NCBI RefSeq assembly: GCF_905220415.1
Contig: NC_059555.1
Span: 1,426,001-1,490,000, forward strand
Source: Colias croceus
Lineage: Eukaryota > Arthropoda > Insecta > Lepidoptera > Pieridae
Direction: 5' to 3'
Length of the DNA: 64,000 nt
Part shown: piece by piece, positions 51,286 through 63,836 of the stretch
Numbering within the stretch: position 1 is the stretch's first letter
How the letters are laid out: every line of letters begins with the position of its first letter
Notes under the pieces: generated by a model
The model's database searches: none
Told to the model about the DNA's origin: nothing
What the model saw: only the letters and a program-made list of their open reading frames with translations
Made by a program: the position numbers and the translations under genes

Positions 51286-51290
51286 TCGGA

Positions 51291-51318
51291 GGGTGGGTGG
51301 GGGGAGGGGGGCGCCGGG
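51291..51318 (+). other. G-quadruplex-prone G-rich run
   Basis: Five or more G runs of at least three bases in 28 positions (GGGTGGGTGGGGGGAGGGG then ggcgccggg). The strand asymmetry and single-base loops fit a stable G-quadruplex. It is isolated in AT-rich DNA and followed by a CpG-containing unique stretch up to about 51425. Confidence 0.6.
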
Positions 51319-52050
51319 AGACAGCGTAGGAGATCGCTAATTCATCATAAGTTAAAGGGGTTTTTATGTATGCTCGGACGGTACTTTGTACGACGCGCAA
51401 AAAAGGTTGACGATGTCTGAAGCGATAGCATTCAAAAAATTCTCAAAGGCTACGTAGATGAGATATTAATTAGCTTTTAGCTAATTTCTAGCTCTAATGC
51501 GAACCGGTAAATATGTAGAAAAATTGCCCATTGCGACCGGCGTATTTGGTACCGTTTATTTGTGATTCGAAAACTTTTTTTGCCAAGTCTCAATTGCGAT
51601 GTACTTAATGAGTGCACTTCGGAAAGCGTATTGAATGAAGCTTCATTTGGAGGGGTAACAATGGTAGTACAATTGATTAACACACGTTTTTCCTTCGAAT
51701 TCTATCCGTTTATCGGATGTTTAACTTACCCTTTAAGTCCTATACGAGTTAAATTAGAAATTGAGATTTGCTAAATTCGAACTTCGTACTTTCTATCGTT
51801 TCGTTTGATTGTGCGATAAAATCTGTGAAAGAATCAAGTGCTTTAATTGAGTTTTCGATCTACTTTTTAAACAATGATAATAGATTTAACTGAGTATTTA
51901 TTATTGAGCAATCTAAGTTAAAAAGTTTGTTAATTTACAGAAAGTACTAGGTAATGTTTCTTTTTTCTATTCATAACGATGTTTTAGAAGAAAAGAAAAC
52001 TAATAAAATACGTTGAAACGAACATACATATTATAACAACCATATTAAAT

Positions 52051-52235
52051 ACTAGCGGTCCGCCCCGGCTTCACCCGTGGTACATGTTTACGTTTTCTTT
52101 CCATAAGAACCATCTTCGTTCAAACCACTTCAACCACTTCAAGGAATATTATAAAAAAAAGAATTATCGAAATCGGTCCACCCCTTCAAGCGTAATGCCG
52201 TGACCAAGGGAAATAGGGATTCATTTTATATATAG
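52051..52235 (-). repeat. Dispersed repeat family B, copy 3
   Basis: Starts actagcggtccgccccggct; middle diverged; ends ttatatatagatac. Confidence 0.55.
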
Positions 52236-52770
52236 ATACAATTTAACCTATCAATTATACTATCTAAAACTGTATACATATCTGAGAGTCCCCTTGTCCC
52301 ATTTAAAAGACAACTTCTTATTGAATCCACACTCAAATTTCTAACTAGATCAATATACTTTAATGCAATTATAAGTATTTTGTTTGAGAGGGTTCGGAGG
52401 GAACAAAATAGCGATCGATCGGATTAAAAGTGAAGTTTCAGATTTGAAAGTGAATTAATTGAGGATGGATTTTGATAAATACCCAACTTGACTGTTTAAC
52501 GGAATTTGAGATATTTGCAAAAACGTTCACCCAATTTCACGTAGCTCGCGGATTTTTATCTGACTAATTGACAATTGAGAATCGCTCGATTCGTATTTAT
52601 TTACTTTATGATGCTTCGAATGTTGTTCTGTCTTTATATTTTTCACGCAAATACAGTGGAAATACAAATATTTACTGGAGCACGCTCGCTGTAAAGTTTT
52701 CGAAATATCTAATACCTAGGTGATTTCAAATTCGTGAAAAAGTCTTATTTAAACAAGAAAGAGACTCCAT

Positions 52771-53008
52771 ATACTAAGATTATAAATGCGAAAGTAACTC
52801 TGTCTGTCTGTCTGTTACTCAATCACGCCTAAACTACTGAACCAATTTTCATGAAATTTGGTATGGAGATATTTTGATACCCGAGAAAGGGACATAGGCT
52901 ACTTTTTATACCGGGAAAATGACGCAATCCCGGAAATCCCACGGGAACGGGAACTATGCGGGTTTTTCTTCAAATGCGCGGGCGAAGCCGCGGGCGAAAA
53001 CCTAGTAA
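52771..53008 (+). repeat. Dispersed repeat family C, copy 2
   Basis: Opens tactaagattataaatgcg with a GTCT run and closes gcgggcgaagccgcgggcg. Mirror image of the copy at 9072. Confidence 0.65.
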
Positions 53009-53256
53009 TATCTAAAAGTTACTAGTTATTAGACCTATTCCTTATACAATGTTAAGTGTTACTAGAATATAGAAACAAATAGCAGTGAACTTTACAACAG
53101 AACCCGAGAATAGATCGCAAAAAGACAAAGATGCAAGTATTCGATCCCAATTAACTCGGACACATAGCAAAACAAAGTGTATTCGTATTGACGTGTTAAT
53201 TCTAACAGACAACTATTATTGTCATTTGCTCTTCGCAAATTCATATTTGGTTGGAG

Positions 53257-53288
53257 GGATATTGTCAAAGAATTCTTTGACAATATCC
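53257..53288. repeat. Perfect 32-bp palindrome
   Basis: The left half GGATATTGTCAAAG is followed by AATT and then by its exact inverse CTTTGACAATATCC. Because it is symmetrical, small frames on both strands share the same peptide here, which is an artefact of the symmetry. Confidence 0.9.
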
Positions 53289-53399
53289 TTACAAGTTCTT
53301 TTCTCTATTGTCTTAAGAAATTGACCAAAAATAGAACATTTGGGATATCCTATACATCTAGTTGAGTATTAAATAACAGCGTGTGTACCGAGCACACGT

Positions 53400-53493
53400 G
53401 TCAGAAGTGAAACTTCTTTATAAAGTTTCAAAGACCTAAGTCCACGTCGTGATGGTATTGCCATGACGCGACCTTGAAATTTTACTCTCAACT
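53400..53493. repeat. Dispersed repeat family F, copy 1
   Basis: gtcagaagtgaaacttcttt, caaagacctaagtccacg, tgccatgacgcgaccttg. Shared with 59336-59452. Confidence 0.5.
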
Positions 53494-53499
53494 TGCCTA

Positions 53500-55660
53500 A
53501 AGACGTTTCAATGCATAAATTTCAAATGACCTTATGGATTTCCACAATTCTATATATACAGAGTTACAAACTTCCCGAAAAGCATTGAAACCCGCGGGCT
53601 AAGCTTACTATCCGATAAATTCGTTCATCTATATGTATCGGATACCTAATAGCAAATAATTAAAGGGCTGACAGAGTTCCATGCCCATTTGTAGCTAACC
53701 AAGTTGTCGAACTTTCCAGAACTTTCCAGCAATGTTTGCGCCCCGACTTTTACTCCTTTAATTTATAATTAATACAAATTGGGTGGCTGTCTTTTTGCTC
53801 ATTTCAGTGTTTATCGACTGCTCTTTGATAAAGTCAGGGAATCTTGTTGATAACCACCTTATATATAGGTATATGGAAGGTATAATTGTATGAAATATTA
53901 TTGGGCTTTTACATACATCATATTATTACATTGTCGTATCGTCGTAGAAGCGATGTAACGAATAAAACATCTATCTATAGTTAGTTACAAAAAAAAAACC
54001 CACAGAAAAAGTCCAATATAAAAATTTATTTCAAACGATAATTGGCATACCGTCTCCAAATCTCTGGAACACCAAAGAGCAATTATAAATGCCATAGACA
54101 ATTCCCAACAAATGAATTTGAAAATCGAACAATGATGGCAACGTTCCAAACACGGCTGTCTGCGCGCGCGCAATCAATGGAGCCACTGATCCATTCAGCG
54201 ATGGATCGTTTCGTTTTGATCATTCTGCTGATCTTAAGTTAATTATTCATTTGCACTTTTAGATCAGAGAGGCTTGGAGGTGATGAAAACTTGACTCGCG
54301 TGATGATATTCTTCGTATGCTCGTTTATTTTTGTACAATGCACAAGAAAATACATAAATAGTCACTAATATTAAGAAAATATGGGTCCATTTAAATAACA
54401 ATAACTCGTGATCTTTTAAGGTAAAGTTCTCAGAAAACAAACGCGTTTTGAAATCTAGAGTTAGTACAAGTTGGACCATCTCAATTTGACGTCCTAAAGA
54501 ACACCTTCAAAATCTACGTTTTGTAATATTCAAGGCAGAAAACAATAAACGCGCTGATAATTCATTAATTTCCCAATACACCCCACACCGAATGTCAGGC
54601 TCATATCAATTTTCCTCATTTAATAATTCCGTTTAATAACGATTGACGCCATTCAAAATTAGCGATCAGAAGTTCTTGACGGTGGCATCGATGTCTCTTA
54701 CGCCTCGTGTACAAAGATTAATAAAATCTTGGTGTAGAGTTGACATGTGTTTTGTTATTGTATATGTTACAAAATTAGGAAAAGAATATTGCGTGTAGCT
54801 TATATGAAAGACAAGATAGGTATGTCATATGACGTGGTCTAGTTTGCTATATATCTTTGCTGGTCGTGTTAGTTTCAATTATGTGGACTTGACACTGAAC
54901 CTTACAGTGATATTATGAACGATATTGACGAATATAATTTGCAAACATAGTCTATCGTATAATCTTCTATTATTATTTCAAAGGTATTTATAATTCAACT
55001 TAACATTCAAAACTAATGTTAAATTAACCAAAATAAGATTTCAATTCGTTGTTTTATCCTAACATATTTGTATAAAACGCAGTATTGTAAGTTTGCACAT
55101 CTGCAATCAGCTTATTGTTTGACAGTTTCACTCATGCACTTAACACCACTTAGCCAGGATTTTGTCGCGTGTTGAGATAAAAGCCTTCCAATAAAGCCTT
55201 TATTGAGCTGAAAATTACACTTACAACACACTAGATGTTATTCGCAGGTATTTCATGTGTGCTCTACTTTCAGGGATTTTTAATGAAATTCTTATCATTA
55301 CCGTGATGTACGCTAAGCGCTTTTTACATTATTTACGAACCTATTTTTCGTTTATTGGACATAATGACTTAATTCCCATATATGTTACTAGTACATATTC
55401 TTCGTCCATCAGTAATTACTTTATTCCATACATGTTTCATTATAATTGTTTTAAAATAGATTCATCCCCACCAAAACCAAAAACTAAGCAATTACCAAAC
55501 AGTTACTCTAACCGTAGTCTAATCCGATCCTAGTTAACGACACTGGCCCATTACAATAAAACATCGCATTTAAACAATATTTAAATCGCTCATTTAGATG
55601 TCTATCTGTTCGCACGCATTGTACCGTTGTGATGGTCTGATTTTCTGTGAACATTGGTTA
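53500..55660. other. Non-coding stretch
   Basis: Mixed AT-rich sequence; nothing recognisable apart from scattered homeodomain-like TAAT/ATTA words and one ATCGAT (54689). Confidence 0.45.
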
Positions 55661-55668
55661 AAGTAGAC

Positions 55669-55994
55669 CAGCGATTCCCAACCTGGGGTCCGCGAGCATA
55701 TCCCAGGGGGTCCGCAGACAAATAATAAAAATGCGAAAGCCTTAGTGACCAGGCGATCTAGACTTTGTATTTTTCTATGACGCGGACGGCCGGGCTTTGT
55801 ATTTATCAGTTTTAAGATAGAATAATCTGTCAAGTGATGGTTGGCTTAGCTATTTCATACAAAAACACTGCAAGAAATAAATCAATTTTTAAAATAATAT
55901 AGATTGACTTATACGAATAAGTTTTTTTGGGGGTCCGCGGATCATGATAAGGTGGCGCTAGGGGTCCGCCTTTGGAAAAGGTTGGGAAAGGCTG
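55669..55994. mobile_element. hAT-type MITE with 8-bp target duplication
   Basis: The element starts CAGCGATTCCCAACCT and ends AGGTTGGGAAAGGCTG, the CAG-TTCCCAACC end typical of hAT transposons. It is flanked by AAGTAGAC (55661-55668) and AACTAGAC (55995-56002), an 8-bp duplication with one change. Both arms carry gggtccgc words. At 326 bp without an ORF it is non-autonomous. Confidence 0.75.
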
Positions 55995-56727
55995 AACTAG
56001 ACAACATACGCTAGAAGCGTGAGCTTTTGCTGCTTAAACTATTGCGTCGTTAAATGCTATTTGTGTATGTACTTCATTTTCAAGTTGAGGAATCGATGGA
56101 GGTTCTAATGCTTGCTCTTTGATTTTAAGAATTAATTATCATCGTTGTTATTAGTCGATCTTTCTCATAGAAGCTACTATGGTATGTAAAAGAGCTTTTT
56201 GCTATTATTTGTTTACTGGTGTAGTTTTGAAGATAAAGATCGAGTGTTTTATTGCGTTCATCATTAATAAATAATTATTAAAATAACTAATTATTTATTT
56301 AAAAGTTACTATAGTACCTTAAACTTCATCCTTAAGTCACAAGTTAGTTCTTTTTAAATACATTTATGTGATAGAAATCATCTCCATGGTGCGAAAACGA
56401 ATTGTAACAACATTTTCACTGAATTGACGTGTATGTATGTACACAAACAACAGCAAACACAAGCACAGAAGTTGAGTTAGTTTTAACTATCGCAGGCGAC
56501 ATAACTTTTGCCGATCGGAACCGAAGCCTACGCGGAAATGGGAATACAAGTTTGGAGGGTCAAAGATTATTTAAATAGAACTGACAGGTTCAATACTGTA
56601 CTTTATAGCGAAGTTTTGAATGGGATGATAAGAATAATTTGTGTTTTTGTATTTGAATTATATCTTATAAGCAATTATATTTCAAAAAGTTTCTTGTTCT
56701 TATGATATTGATGTACGTACACACAAC

Positions 56728-57091
56728 TTTTTTTTTTTTATGCTATAGGATAGCAACCGAGCAGACGCGTCGCCTGGTGTTAAGCGATACACGCCGCCCA
56801 TAAGCATCCACTCCACTGGGAAGTGGATGTGTTGCTATCCTCATAGGGATTTGGAAGGATTTAGGGAGAAGGGGCGAGGATAGGAGGGAATGAGGATAGG
56901 GAAGGAGAGGATGGGTAGGGGATGGGAAGGGATGTGGGCCTCCGGACCCCTCACTCACCGTACGGAACGCGACAGTAAACTGTCACTATGGCGCCGATAT
57001 TCTGTGAGGGTGTGGTACCTTCCCCGGTGCGAGCGTGGCCCAATTCGTGCCGAAGCATGCTCGACTCCCACTTCCATAACAACAACAACTA
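56728..57091 (-). mobile_element. GC-rich retroelement-like repeat, poly-T at left border
   Basis: A T run at the left, then cgagcagacg, ctggtgttaagcg and acgccgcccataagcatcc. I recognise this as a widespread lepidopteran retroelement-type repeat; the poly-T suggests minus-strand insertion with the A tail at 56728. The middle is a purine-rich GGGA/GGAT tract (56850-56935). The right end fades near a caacaacaa run. Short ORFs here are not genes. Confidence 0.5.
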
Positions 57092-57099
57092 AATTCACG

Positions 57100-59330
57100 T
57101 TTATAGATAAGCAACATTTTTTGATGTCTTTAGAATACTTCTGAACTATCTGACTTATCTGAATCTGTATTTATCTGTATTTTTAATTACTGAATTTAAT
57201 AATAATTTTGAATCCTGTTTCATGCTTGCAAATCATGTCGCTGTTTTACTTTTACATTGCATATTTGTTGTAAATAACTAAAAATCATACACATCTGCGT
57301 GTTCACTTATTCTGTGCCACTACAGGTGCTAGTTGGGTACAGTTTTATTGGCCCGAACTCGACGCGACTAACTCAATATTTGTTAATGCACAAATGCTGC
57401 CGACCGGAATGGATTTATTGTTAACTAACTTTCTACCCCCTAGGTGTTGTTGCTGTAGCTTCGATTATTTAAACAAATTCTTGGTAATACGAGAAACTAG
57501 CCTGAAACTCAATTAAAAACTTAGCTTTTGACTTATCGTCATAGAAAAACTGTCGTTTCCATATTCTAATGTCTTCAATGCTTCAATTAACAAAGTCAAC
57601 AGAAAAGCAAACATAAACCAAGCAATATATAGCAAATTGTTCATCATGAAGCAAAACCGCGGCCGGAATCACCTAAAACACGAAGATCCAAATGTGGAAC
57701 GCTCGAATCACCAATCGGATTATCGTCCTATATGTATAAAAGACGAAAATTCGCGTTCTTACCCCTTTCGCCCACTCCACCCCTCGGGGGGAGCTAATGG
57801 CAACACCACTCGGATTCATTAGTAAATTAGAAAGCGGATGAGTCCAAAGTTACGAAAATTCAATATCTAATAATGATTAGCTCCGCTCTCCTAATACCTG
57901 TCTATCGACGATAGACTCACAAAGCCGTGTTTGAATTTGTCAATCGAACTTTGTTCCAATTGCGAATTTCTAATTTCGAATCGAGTTATTTAGTTTCCGA
58001 TTGGATTCTGTTTGGTTACGGTTCTGTTTGACGTTACCTGATTCGAATTCAGCGGCCATCATGTGACCGCCGCGACGTTTCGTTTTTCAAATTTCCAAAC
58101 ATTTTAGCGGGAGATTAATTTTTCTTGAGACCGTCGAAACTCGTTTCCTTCGCGTCGTTGTCTACGAAATTTAAAAATAAAACTCTCAGAAGGTAATTCG
58201 ATGCTGGCGGCAAATTAAAACTGACATTGAGAGATTAAGAGCTACCTTGAGTGTGTATCGACTGGAGGGGAATAGACAAACATTTTTTTTAATAATGTAC
58301 CTAGTAATTTGATTAGTGCTCGTTCTATTGGGTAATTGTTGGATTCTTTTTTCAAATTTGGATAAATTAAATTGAGGAAGATGCTTTACGAAATATATTA
58401 AGGTTGGGTTGATATATCACGATCGAGCGGTCAGAGGGGCGGCTCAGACAAAGGGAACAATATAGGTAAATAAACTTGGTGAAAAATCACAGACTTCCGC
58501 TGTTTTAGACGAGGCTAAAGTATGAATATTGAATATATTATTACAATTTGTATGCTTTATTTAACTTAAAAATAAAACTACAATGTTATCTTAGCCGTTT
58601 GTCAAATTTTGGGTTTATAACTTAAATATGATAATTTGGCATAGAGTTTCGAAGAGACATTCGGGTCGACTCTAAAGTTTCTGAGATGCACATTTTGTGC
58701 GATGAACCTTAATAATTGAAAACGTTTTATATAAGATAAATTAATATCAAATTGTCTGTGTAGTTGTGAGCGTTTGCGAGTGGAAGGTAGGGAATTCGAA
58801 TCCTTGTTTTAATAGAGTTAATTGGTACTGAGAATAGATTGTAATTTTGTAATAGTAACAGGCATTTATGTTTAATATTGTTGTTTTAATATAGAAACAT
58901 CATATTATTTGTAGTTTGTAGTTCTAGTTTATTCTAAGCTAGTAAAGATGAAGCATATGATTACACTTTTAGGGATGTTTCCAGATTTATCTAATTAGTA
59001 CTTTTCCGAGACCTAATTTTAAACACATCTTAACCCTCCCAGATTAGCATAGCAAAGAAAAACTTAATTAAGGCCACGTATTGACAGACAACCCCACGGT
59101 CCAACCCCGTCCCTTATCATATTTATTTTATTTCAATTCTATACGAATTTAATCCTTTTCCATTAATTAGTGACCGCTCGCATAATGCGGGTTGGACCCT
59201 TCCGTTAATTTTTCTTCACGGCACTGAAGGGTTGGAAATGAAGAATTGAAATGTAAATGTGGATAATGAGATGATTTCGATGTGTGACTAAGGAAAAGAT
59301 ACAATATTTTTTTTAATATTTTATTGTCAG
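57100..59330. other. Non-coding stretch with CpG patches
   Basis: CpG-richer unique patches at 57650-57800 and 57940-58170 with several TTCGAA words, and a B-box-like relic near 58790. No gene recognised. Confidence 0.45.
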
Positions 59331-59335
59331 AAGTG

Positions 59336-59452
59336 TCAGACGTCTCGGAAGTGAAACTTCTTTGGCAAAATTCAAAGATACCAAAATCGTCGCCTTGCAT
59401 GACGTGACGGTATTGCAATGACGTGACCTTGATATTTTACTCAACGTTGACA
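59336..59452. repeat. Dispersed repeat family F, copy 2
   Basis: ctcggaagtgaaacttcttt, caaagataccaaaatcg, gcaatgacgtgaccttga; carries an internal near-duplication of tgacgtgac. Confidence 0.5.
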
Positions 59453-60106
59453 TTACAGACATAGAGAGATCATCATCATCAGTCCATATATATATGTTGG
59501 TGTGACAATTTTGATACGGCTTTCAAATTGTACGTGAAGATTTTTTTTACAAATTGTCCAGAAGTTTGAACAAGCTTCAAGATCGTGTATCAGCACCATT
59601 ACATTTATAGACTAAATAATTATGGATAATAATTAAATCATTGAGCTTAAAATGTCCGATGAAAATGAATTTATTGTTCAAATATTTTATTGTTAATTGG
59701 ATACCATGATTTTTAATACCGGTTTAAATTAACGTTAATGTTTTGAAAGATGATTTAATGATTAAAAATAATTATTATATTACAATAACAAAAAAAGTTA
59801 AATGTTATAATAATCTAAAAATTTGATCAAAATATAAGTAGATATATACACTTACGTACATTTTTAGATATAGCTTATTTAAATATATTTGCAATTAATA
59901 TTTTCATTTAAATAGTAAATTAATTACACATAGAATTATTTAATTATGAATTGTGATTTTGGAAAGGTAAAATAAATGAATATTCATAAATATAATACAT
60001 GTTCAAATTCATTGAAATTTAGTGTGTAGAACCGCTATAGGATCTAAATAGTGTTAGGGTTGGCACAAAGACTTTTTAAGACGATTACGTGATGCACAAC
60101 TTTTTT

Positions 60107-60357
60107 AACCGACTTCAAAAAAAAGGAGGAGGTTATCAATTCGGCCGGTATATATTTTTTTTTTTTTTTTTATGTATGTACACCGATTACTCCGAGGTTT
60201 CTGAACCGATTTACGTGATTCTTTTTTTGTTCGATGCGGGATGGTGTCGAATTGGTCCCATAAAAATTTTATTCGGATAGGCCCAGTAGTTTTTATTTTA
60301 TGAGCATTTTTGTCTGTAGGTATTTGTAAATTTTGCAAGTGCAAGTTTGAAGTCGGT
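60107..60357. mobile_element. Lepidopteran MITE-like repeat (aaccgacttcaaa ends)
   Basis: Bounded by AACCGACTTCAAA on the left and its inverse TTTGAAGTCGGTT on the right, with an early AGGAGG and a long T tract. I recognise it as a common short interspersed TIR repeat of Lepidoptera. The open frame across it is a by-product. Confidence 0.6.
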
Positions 60358-60530
60358 TGTTTTTAACGCAGTTATCACTTGTTACATTACTAGCATAATA
60401 GGTAAGTAAGTACTTAACCCTCAGAATTACCGAAACAAACTTATTCATTGTTTTAAGCAACAATACCAACAATATGACAGAGGACAGATTTTGAATTAAA
60501 TGTATGCGGTACACCCATAGGAGATAGGAA

Positions 60531-61249
60531 TCTAAGGCCGAGATTCATAGATCGCACTTTAACTTTACTTTGATGGAAAGATCTACTTTCAACCAAAAAT
60601 ATATTTCTTAGTCGTGTCAAGCTCATCTTTACTTTCCAGAAACTATACTTTACTTAGTAAAGGCTAAGGAGCCGATAATCATGACTTTGGTCTCAAAGTA
60701 AACTTTACATGACTAGGCGTATAAATTATGTAGGCCTTCATTTTAAACCAATTTCCTAGAACAGAAACACATTTTAATATGGTTGGGTTATAGATCGAAA
60801 CGTCATGTCGACTAACATTTTTTTGTTGATGTGTTGATCGTTGCATCGTTTCGTTTGTCTTATAACATTATTATAATATTTTTCTGACGAATTTTGCTGT
60901 GTCTACCGGTTTTTGATATTTCTAATCTTCCTACATAATGGTTTTTTTTCTAAACATTTAATTTTTGATATAAAATAATAATGTTAAGTATTATTATATA
61001 ATATGTTTTTTATGGAAATATAACTTAATTTAATAATATTATGTTCTCAAAAACATAAATTATGCGTATAAAGTAACAGTTACACGTCTTACCCTGTACT
61101 TTACTTTGGGGCCGTACTTTTCTAAGGAAAGACAAGCAATTCTCTCTGAAATTAAATATGTTGAAAGTAAACTTCGGCCATACAAAGTTTACTTTGTGAA
61201 GACTCTTTTGCTCTAAAGTAAAGTCACGATTGTGAATCTGGGCCTTAGA
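60531..61249. mobile_element. TIR element, possibly Tc1/mariner-like MITE
   Basis: The left end begins TCTAAGGCCGAGATTCA and the right end is its inverse (TGAATCTGGGCCTTAGA). The similarity runs some 35-40 bases inward, through the ACTTTACTTT stretch. TA at both borders fits a TA target duplication. About 0.72 kb, AT-rich inside, with many AAAGTAAACTTTAC words and no ORF. Confidence 0.55.
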
Positions 61250-63200
61250 ATAAATGAAATGGAGGTTGCTAACAATTACGTTAAAACAAAGATAACCTTA
61301 AATTATAGTAACATCTGCTTAACAATTTTTTGTACTTGGCTAACGATAAGCCTATAAATGAAGCCAGTGGCAGCCCTATCCGTCAGATCACTAACCAACC
61401 TTACCTATTACTTAAACACTTAGCGATGGTTTCAATAGATAATTTGCTTTGTTAAGATTCGGGCATCAGCTAATTACTACTTATTTCGGTACAGTAATGG
61501 TCAATTTCGAGTGACCATTAACTGACTTTCAAATCATAATTTTGATTAATACAGTTTTTGTTAGAATCGTCACAGTCGCGTGGTTATGCATTGTTTCATT
61601 TTATTATCCACTGAGTTTAATATTTTATTGCTTATATTTGGCGTTTGGAAGTTTTTTGTGGGATCTTAAGCTTTTACGGATGATAACGGTATTGGATTAG
61701 TTTAGGCATCGTGGGCTCCATTTTTAGTTGACGTGAACGACCGGAAATTGAGAAAAATATGATGTTTTCTTTAAAAATAACAACGCTAGAGTCTAATTAG
61801 AATATTTACTGTTAACAGAACTAACTTACATACAAAGGAATATTGTTTCAACTGAATATACAACTAAAATTAAGGAACAAAAAGTTTATTTATTATCTAC
61901 CTTTTGAAATGAATCGATTGAAAATTTGATTACGAATACCGAAGTACAAATGATTGACAAATATCAATAAAGACAGAAATTAATACTGAAAATTCCATTA
62001 AAGATTGTATTGTTTGCGTGCCATTGTCTTTCATTCTGTTTGTTTGTAGATTGGAAATATTGAAATGTCAAAGACATCGAATATTATTTATTCGTGGCTA
62101 ACTTTCATGTATTTCTAATTGAATTCCTGTTATTTCAATTTTATCTAAAGTTAATAAAAGTTAGTTTTAACTCATTATAATACCATTTTTTTTTGTATTT
62201 ATTAACGATGGAGTTAAATACAGAAAATAACTTAATCTTTCCTTTGTGCATAATAAATCAATGTCCAATTTTAAGACTTTCAACATTGTAAAATAATTCT
62301 CACATTAATGAGTGAACTGTGTCATTCTCGTCAGAAGTCATTATTCCACTAATATTTGCTTCGGTTAATGATTCGGAATTATTTTTATTATGTTTACCCA
62401 AAGTTCTCACAGCGATTTCCCCTGTATTTAATTTAGTCAAATGTTCGTGATTTTTAATGAACGCAACAATAATTGCTCTTTTCTAACTTTCTAGTTGTAA
62501 ACATTACATTTGGTTTAGCTGTTTTGTATAATTACTATGGGTAATGAATTATTATTGCATATCGTTAATTATGTTATAGTTACTTGAATTTCATTTCTCT
62601 CACGTAAAACAAATGAATGTATGACGTCTGAAGTATTATGATGTAGTACTTAAAAAACCTGGAGACGAGAGGTATAATAATCTAGATGCCGCAAAAGTCT
62701 AATTTACCACAATACATGTAATGTCTAATACATATTTAACAAACTAATATAATATGCTTCTCTCTAGTAACTCCATATACCTAAATAGATAATTTAGAAT
62801 CATTTTTAATAGATCTATATCTTTGTTCTAGTTGTAATATCTTGAATATTATCTCTTCTAATAGCATTCCCCTATACCTAGGATAGCAATGAAACCCGTG
62901 GGTGCAGCCTTGTCATATCGGATTACGTAACCAGTGATTTCTTCAATTGCCTGATTGATCACTACAGTTGCTAACTGACTCATCGACGGGTTTTGTTTTA
63001 AAAAGTTTTTGTGTTAGTTTCAATATTAAAGAACCTATACAAGAATCGTAAACTTCGAAATAATACTTTTCCATGAAAGTTCATAAACTGTGTATAAATC
63101 GTAGTTTCTAGGATATATTGAAAGTTCAAAATAATTTTACCTGACACTATAAAAACTTTGAAATAGTTTAGGAAAATATTAAGGTCAGTCTTATATCTGT
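61250..63200. other. AT-rich flank without genes
   Basis: No ORF or repeat border I can support. Confidence 0.55.
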
Positions 63201-63375
63201 GCTAATATTATAAAGCTGAAGAGCTTGTTTGTTTGAACGCGCTAATCTCAGGAACTACTGGTCCGATTTGAAAATTATTTAGGTGTTAGATAGCCCATTT
63301 ATCGAGGAAGGCTATCATCACGCTAAGATCAACAGGAGCGGATCAATGAGGGTAAAACCGCGGTGAACAGCTAGT
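63201..63375 (+). repeat. Dispersed repeat family A, copy 6
   Basis: Complete-looking: gctaatattataaagctgaag at the left, accgcggtgaacagctag at the right. Confidence 0.65.
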
Positions 63376-63789
63376 TTTCATATAATTCTGTGCCATTCAT
63401 TTAATTGGTCTTCCGTGTAATAAATGAGAAGCTTAGTTTAGAATACAGACTAAGTAATTATTCTATAAATGATAGTATGTGGTGATAAAGGTATATAAAA
63501 TACTTCGTTATTATTCAATTACGGATATAAAGCAAATATATGACTATTATTTATCAAACCACTGAGATTGATCTGATTGTTATCAAGATTTCATCAGAAG
63601 AGAAATTGCGAAATTGTGTATAGGTAGGTCTTTTTATGTTTTTTACTATTACTTGGTAGATTATTATTAGGTAGGTATAACTTTGATTAAAATTTTATTC
63701 AACGATAGCTTTTATTAAAATTTAATTACTTTAGTGACATACGAGAAGCATTTTTACGATATATTTTAAGAAAATCTAATAAAACTTGA

Positions 63790-63836
63790 CTGTCAGTGAT
63801 ACAGTCGAGGTTGTAGATTCGATCCCCGGCTAGACA
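63790..63836 (+). repeat. tRNA-like relic
   Basis: gtcagtgatacagtcgagg then tagattcgatccccggctag; B-box-like with degenerate flanks. Confidence 0.3.

Noticed and set aside
53085..53324. Overlapping frames on both strands sharing SKNSLTISLQ
   Set aside because: The shared peptide is produced by the 32-bp perfect palindrome, not by a gene.
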